Assembly: GCA_002314145.1 (NCBI GenBank)
Contig: DCCG01000046.1
Location: forward strand, 68,694-132,693
DNA length: 64,000 bases
Direction: 5' to 3'
Source: Thalassolituus sp. UBA1087
GTDB taxonomy: Bacteria; Pseudomonadota; Gammaproteobacteria; Pseudomonadales; Oceanobacteraceae
Part shown: positions 60,900 through 64,000 of the stretch, piece after piece
Position numbering within the stretch: position 1 is the stretch's first letter
Layout: every line of letters begins with the position of its first letter
The notes under the pieces: model-generated
What the model saw: only the letters and a program-made list of their open reading frames with translations
Database searches by the model: none
Told to the model about the DNA's origin: nothing
Translations under genes and position numbers: made by a program

Positions 60900-63287
60900 A
60901 ACACAGATCCCGTCTTATGGCTGCTGGAAGCCGGCGCTATTACTGTTGTTGTGCTGGGTGTATTACTGCTGCGTCAGTGGCAGTGCAACCGCCAGCTGCT
61001 GGCGCGTATGGATCTGATCGGCGGCCTTACCAATCATGAACCCGGCCAGCATGACATGCTGGCGCATTTTAATAACAAACTTCTTTTTAAACGCGTCTAT
61101 GATCACGCACCGGTCGGTAAACTGATCGCCACACCGGATGCGCGCATCATTATGGCCAATCCCAAACTGACGCAGACCCTGGGCTGCGAAGAAAGTGAGC
61201 TGATCGGGCAAAAGATATCCGATTTCACGTATCGTGAAGATCAGGCCGTCACACGGCGAGAACTCGAGCGCCTGTGTTCCGGCCAGGTTGCCAGTTACCA
61301 GATGGAAAAACGCTATGTGCGCCGCGACGGAACGCTGGTGTGGGTTCAGGTGAATGCCACGATTTTACGCGATGAACATGGCGAACCTGAATGCATCGTC
61401 GGTCAGGTACTGGATATTGATGAGCGTCGCCGGGCCATGGAAGCGCTGAAACTGAGAGAAAATATCGTCAACAACACCGGCGCCGGTGTGGGGCTGACTT
61501 ATAACGGGCGTCAGCTGGAACTGATCAACCCGGCGTTTGCCCTGATGCACGGTTACCAGCCTGAAGAACTGCAGCAGCAGGATCTGCATCAATTACTGAC
61601 CGCGGACAGTCTGCCAGTGTTTAAGCAGATGCTGGCTCAGGCACAAACAGATATTCACGTCAGTGGTGAACTGAACGCCCTGCGCAAGGGGTCGGGCTCT
61701 TTTCCGGTACTGGTTAACCTGTCGGTGGTAAAAGATGATGTCGGTGTATTGCAATACTGGATTATCAATTATCAGGATCTCACCATCCAGAAAGCCACCG
61801 AAGCGTCATTACGTATTCAGGAAAACCGGCTCAAGGAAGCTGAGCGGCTGGCGAATGTCGGCGCCTGGGAATGGAATGCGGTTGATAACATCATCTGGTG
61901 GTCGGATGAAATGTACCGAATGACGGGGGTAGAAAAGGGACATTTTGATACTGCTTCTGAACACTTTATCCGCCTGATTCATGAAGAGGACCAACCGCTG
62001 GTACGCGATGCTATCCGGCATTCGGTCAGCACAGGGGATGACTTCCGTGTGGAATACCGGCTGACGACTCCCGGCGGGCAGCAGAAGTCTGTTCTCAGTA
62101 ATGCATCGGTTGAGCTCTGTGAAAGTGGTGGTTTTATCATGCGGGGGGCAAACCTGGATGTCACCGGTATCCGGCGTGCTGAATATCAACTGAAGCAAAG
62201 TCAGCAACGCCTGCAGACGTTAACCAATAATCTGCCGGGGCTGGTTTTTCAGGCGCGCAAAAATATTCACAATCAGGAAACGGAATTTACTTACACCAGC
62301 CGGCGGGGCAAAGACTTTTTTGGCTATGACGATGACACAGCCACCGGCCTGAACGGGTTTCTGCAGTATGTGCCCCAACCGGAACGGGAGCATTTTAGCC
62401 AAACACTGACTCAGTGTGGTGAGCAGGAAACTCTGTGGGACTGGGATGGCCGCCTGCAATTTGCTGATGGCCAGGAAAAATGGGTACAGATACGGGCCAT
62501 GCCACGCCGTGATGGCGACGATATTATCTGGGAAGGCATGGTGTTTGATATCAGTGCGGCTAAAAAAGCGGAACGTGAGATCGTTATGTCACGCAACCTG
62601 CTGCGTGAAATGGCGGCCGAAATGGAAGTCATACGCGAGCAGGAAAGAAAACAGATTGCCCGGGATATCCATGATGAACTGGGCCAGGTACTGACCGCAT
62701 TACGCATGGACGTAGCCGTTCTGCGGCTGAAATATCCGCATATGGGAGAAGATTATACCCATACGCTGAAGAACATGACGGATGTCGTTGACCGGGCCAT
62801 TGCCGCGGTCCGCAGTGTGGCTAAAAATCTGCGGCCGGCGGTTCTGGATATGGGATTTGCTGCGGCGCTGGAATGGCTGGTCAGCGATCTGGCTGAACAT
62901 ACCGGTGCGGAATGCCATATTCATGGCGATTATCACAAGCCGTTACCGGATGAGTCCCGCATGGATGTGGTTTTCCGCCTGTTGCAGGAATCCTTTACCA
63001 ATATCATGCGCCATGCTGACGCCACTGAAGTTAATGTTGCCTTTGTACAACAGGCGCATCAGCTGCTGATTACCATCTGCGATAATGGCAAAGGCTTTAC
63101 ACCGGGTCTGCGCCATACAAAACAGAAATCTTATGGGTTATTAGGGATGAAAGAACGCTGCCTGGCGCTGGGCGGCGATATCAGCCTGAAAAGTGAGCCC
63201 GGCAGCGGCACAGAAATATCCATCAGTATCCCCGTTAAACCTCATATGTTGGCAGACCAGAATGATTTGTGTCTTGATTGCGGATGA
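60897..63287 (+). CDS. Multi-PAS NarL-type sensor histidine kinase
   Basis: Kinase of 796 residues. One N-terminal membrane helix (about 9-28) precedes four PAS-type segments: from about residue 58 (KRVYDHAPVGKLIATPD), 185 (NNTGAGVGLTYNGRQ), 310 (ANVGAWEWNAVDN) and 440 (NNLPGLVFQARKN). The kinase core is the HisKA_3 type: ARDIHDELGQVLTALRMDVA with phospho-accepting His, then LLQESFTNIMRHADATEV and DNGKGF, with YGLLGMKERCLALGG. The end of the gene overlaps the downstream regulator by 26 bases, so they are a two-component pair. PAS ligands are not predictable from sequence. Confidence 0.9.
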   Translation: MNTDPVLWLLEAGAITVVVLGVLLLRQWQCNRQLLARMDLIGGLTNHEPGQHDMLAHFNNKLLFKRVYDHAPVGKLIATPDARIIMANPKLTQTLGCEESELIGQKISDFTYREDQAVTRRELERLCSGQVASYQMEKRYVRRDGTLVWVQVNATILRDEHGEPECIVGQVLDIDERRRAMEALKLRENIVNNTGAGVGLTYNGRQLELINPAFALMHGYQPEELQQQDLHQLLTADSLPVFKQMLAQAQTDIHVSGELNALRKGSGSFPVLVNLSVVKDDVGVLQYWIINYQDLTIQKATEASLRIQENRLKEAERLANVGAWEWNAVDNIIWWSDEMYRMTGVEKGHFDTASEHFIRLIHEEDQPLVRDAIRHSVSTGDDFRVEYRLTTPGGQQKSVLSNASVELCESGGFIMRGANLDVTGIRRAEYQLKQSQQRLQTLTNNLPGLVFQARKNIHNQETEFTYTSRRGKDFFGYDDDTATGLNGFLQYVPQPEREHFSQTLTQCGEQETLWDWDGRLQFADGQEKWVQIRAMPRRDGDDIIWEGMVFDISAAKKAEREIVMSRNLLREMAAEMEVIREQERKQIARDIHDELGQVLTALRMDVAVLRLKYPHMGEDYTHTLKNMTDVVDRAIAAVRSVAKNLRPAVLDMGFAAALEWLVSDLAEHTGAECHIHGDYHKPLPDESRMDVVFRLLQESFTNIMRHADATEVNVAFVQQAHQLLITICDNGKGFTPGLRHTKQKSYGLLGMKERCLALGGDISLKSEPGSGTEISISIPVKPHMLADQNDLCLDCG

Positions 63288-63891
63288 CCATGCGATTGTG
63301 CGCAGTGGTATCAAACAAATATTGTCACTGGCAGGCGATGTTCAGGTTGCCGCAGAAGCAACCTGTGGCAGTGAGGTGCTGAGCAGGCTGCGTGAAAAGA
63401 ATACCTTTGATCTGCTGCTGATGGATATGACGATGCCGGGCATTAATGGCACCGACCTGATCAGCCGTATCCGTTCCCATGAGCCGGATATTCCCATACT
63501 GGTGCTCAGTATGCATGACGAATATCAGGTCGCCGCGCGGGCATTGCGCAGTGGTGCCAACGGATATATTACAAAAGACAGTGATCCGGAAAAATTGCTT
63601 GATGCTGTGCGCCGTGTCGCCTCCGGTGGCCGTTATATTGATTCTCTGTTAGCAGAGCAGATTATTTTCAGCTCTCAGGACGGAGCCCCCGCCCATACCC
63701 AGCTGTCGGACCGTGAATATGAAATTTTTAATCTGCTTGTATCCGGGCTGAGCGTGAATGAAATTGCTGAACGGCTGGTGATCAGTAATAAAACCGTCAG
63801 TACTCATAAAGTACGGATGATGAAAAAAATGCAGGCCAGTAGCGTGGCGGATCTGGTGCGTTATGCCGTGGAGAATAAGCTGGTTAGCTGA
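63262..63891 (+). CDS. NarL/FixJ-family response regulator
   Basis: Regulator of 209 residues from ATG 63262. It has a receiver domain (CVLIADDHAIVRSGIKQIL, phospho-acceptor in LLLMDMTMPGINGTDL, Lys in YITKDSDPEKL) and a C-terminal LuxR-type helix-turn-helix (LSDREYEIFNLLVSGLSVNEIAERLVISNKTVSTHK). It overlaps the kinase gene by 26 bases and is surely its partner. Its target genes are unknown. No clear hairpin follows in the remaining 109 bases of the window. Confidence 0.93.
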   Translation: MICVLIADDHAIVRSGIKQILSLAGDVQVAAEATCGSEVLSRLREKNTFDLLLMDMTMPGINGTDLISRIRSHEPDIPILVLSMHDEYQVAARALRSGANGYITKDSDPEKLLDAVRRVASGGRYIDSLLAEQIIFSSQDGAPAHTQLSDREYEIFNLLVSGLSVNEIAERLVISNKTVSTHKVRMMKKMQASSVADLVRYAVENKLVS

Positions 63892-64000
63892 TGACCTGCC
63901 GTGTTCTTTTTCCTTCCTTCGGCCTCCTTTCTCTTTTCTTTAAAAGCCTTAAAAAAAACTGATCACTGCCGCACTGGTGTCCCACAAATTTTTATTTAAA

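Noticed and set aside
1..64000. CRISPR arrays, tRNA or rRNA genes, insertion sequences, prophage or toxin-antitoxin genes
   Set aside because: I looked for regularly spaced repeats, cloverleaf-like motifs, transposase signatures and phage proteins on both strands and saw none; the two direct repeats near purD are too few and lack spacers of CRISPR type.

Overview
The window reads as chromosomal DNA from a gammaproteobacterium related to Pseudomonadales/Oceanospirillales. It is evenly coding, has moderate GC, and contains no insertion sequence, phage gene, CRISPR array, rRNA or tRNA that I can recognise. Several blocks follow the gene order I remember from Pseudomonas: pgeF-rluD-bamD next to pilS-pilR and the minor pilins; aroQ-prmA-DUF3426-dusB-fis-purH-purD followed by a RetS-like kinase; and ampE-ampD, nadC, pilA-pilB-pilC-pilD-coaE-yacG. 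The genus cannot be fixed from sequence alone; a marine Oceanospirillaceae-type bacterium is a guess.

Layout. 1-6218 (minus): minor pilins and the pilus tip adhesin, in the unusual order fimT/fimU-like, pilX, pilY1, fimT, pilV, pilW (cut by the window edge). 6315-9211 (minus): pilR and pilS. 9353-13690: nadE, bamD, rluD, pgeF. 13703-17898: a DUF4124 protein, ilvI-ilvH, a small membrane protein and coq7. 18029-29347: a Ycf46-like AAA ATPase, the RetS-like hybrid kinase, purD, purH, fis, dusB, a zinc-ribbon/DUF3426 protein, prmA and aroQ. 29462-33925: a response-regulator diguanylate cyclase divergent from lapG-lapD. 34051-35526: a PCu(A)C copper chaperone and a DUF808 protein. 35565-43710 (minus): yacG, coaE, pilD, pilC, pilB, pilA, nadC and a sodium:alanine-type symporter. 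43894-45341: ampD-ampE. 45452-46813 (minus): a diiron ODP-type metallo-beta-lactamase-fold protein and a small soluble chemoreceptor-like protein. 46873-49702: a DUF3530 protein, rpe, gph. 49734-52933 (minus): cheY-like, cheC-like and PAS-GGDEF-EAL genes. 53225-58527 (minus): the SOS mutagenesis operon imuA-imuB-dnaE2. 58641-63891: an outer-membrane barrel candidate, rmuC, and a four-PAS NarL-type kinase with its LuxR-type regulator.

How it fits together. Two themes dominate: type IV pili (structural genes, assembly ATPase, prepilin peptidase, and the PilS-PilR system that should act on the sigma-54 promoter visible upstream of pilA) and cyclic-di-GMP/surface attachment (two GGDEF proteins, the LapD receptor with the LapG protease, a RetS-like kinase, CheY/CheC). 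Readable regulatory DNA includes the sigma-54 promoter of pilA with an upstream 7-3-7 palindrome, tandem LexA-like boxes upstream of imuA, and four good intrinsic terminators. The most interesting lead is the ODP/chemoreceptor-like pair at 45452-46813, a candidate soluble oxygen/iron-sensing module. A long imperfect palindrome with direct repeats between purH and purD, and a hairpin that could mask the ribosome binding site of the four-PAS kinase, also deserve a look.
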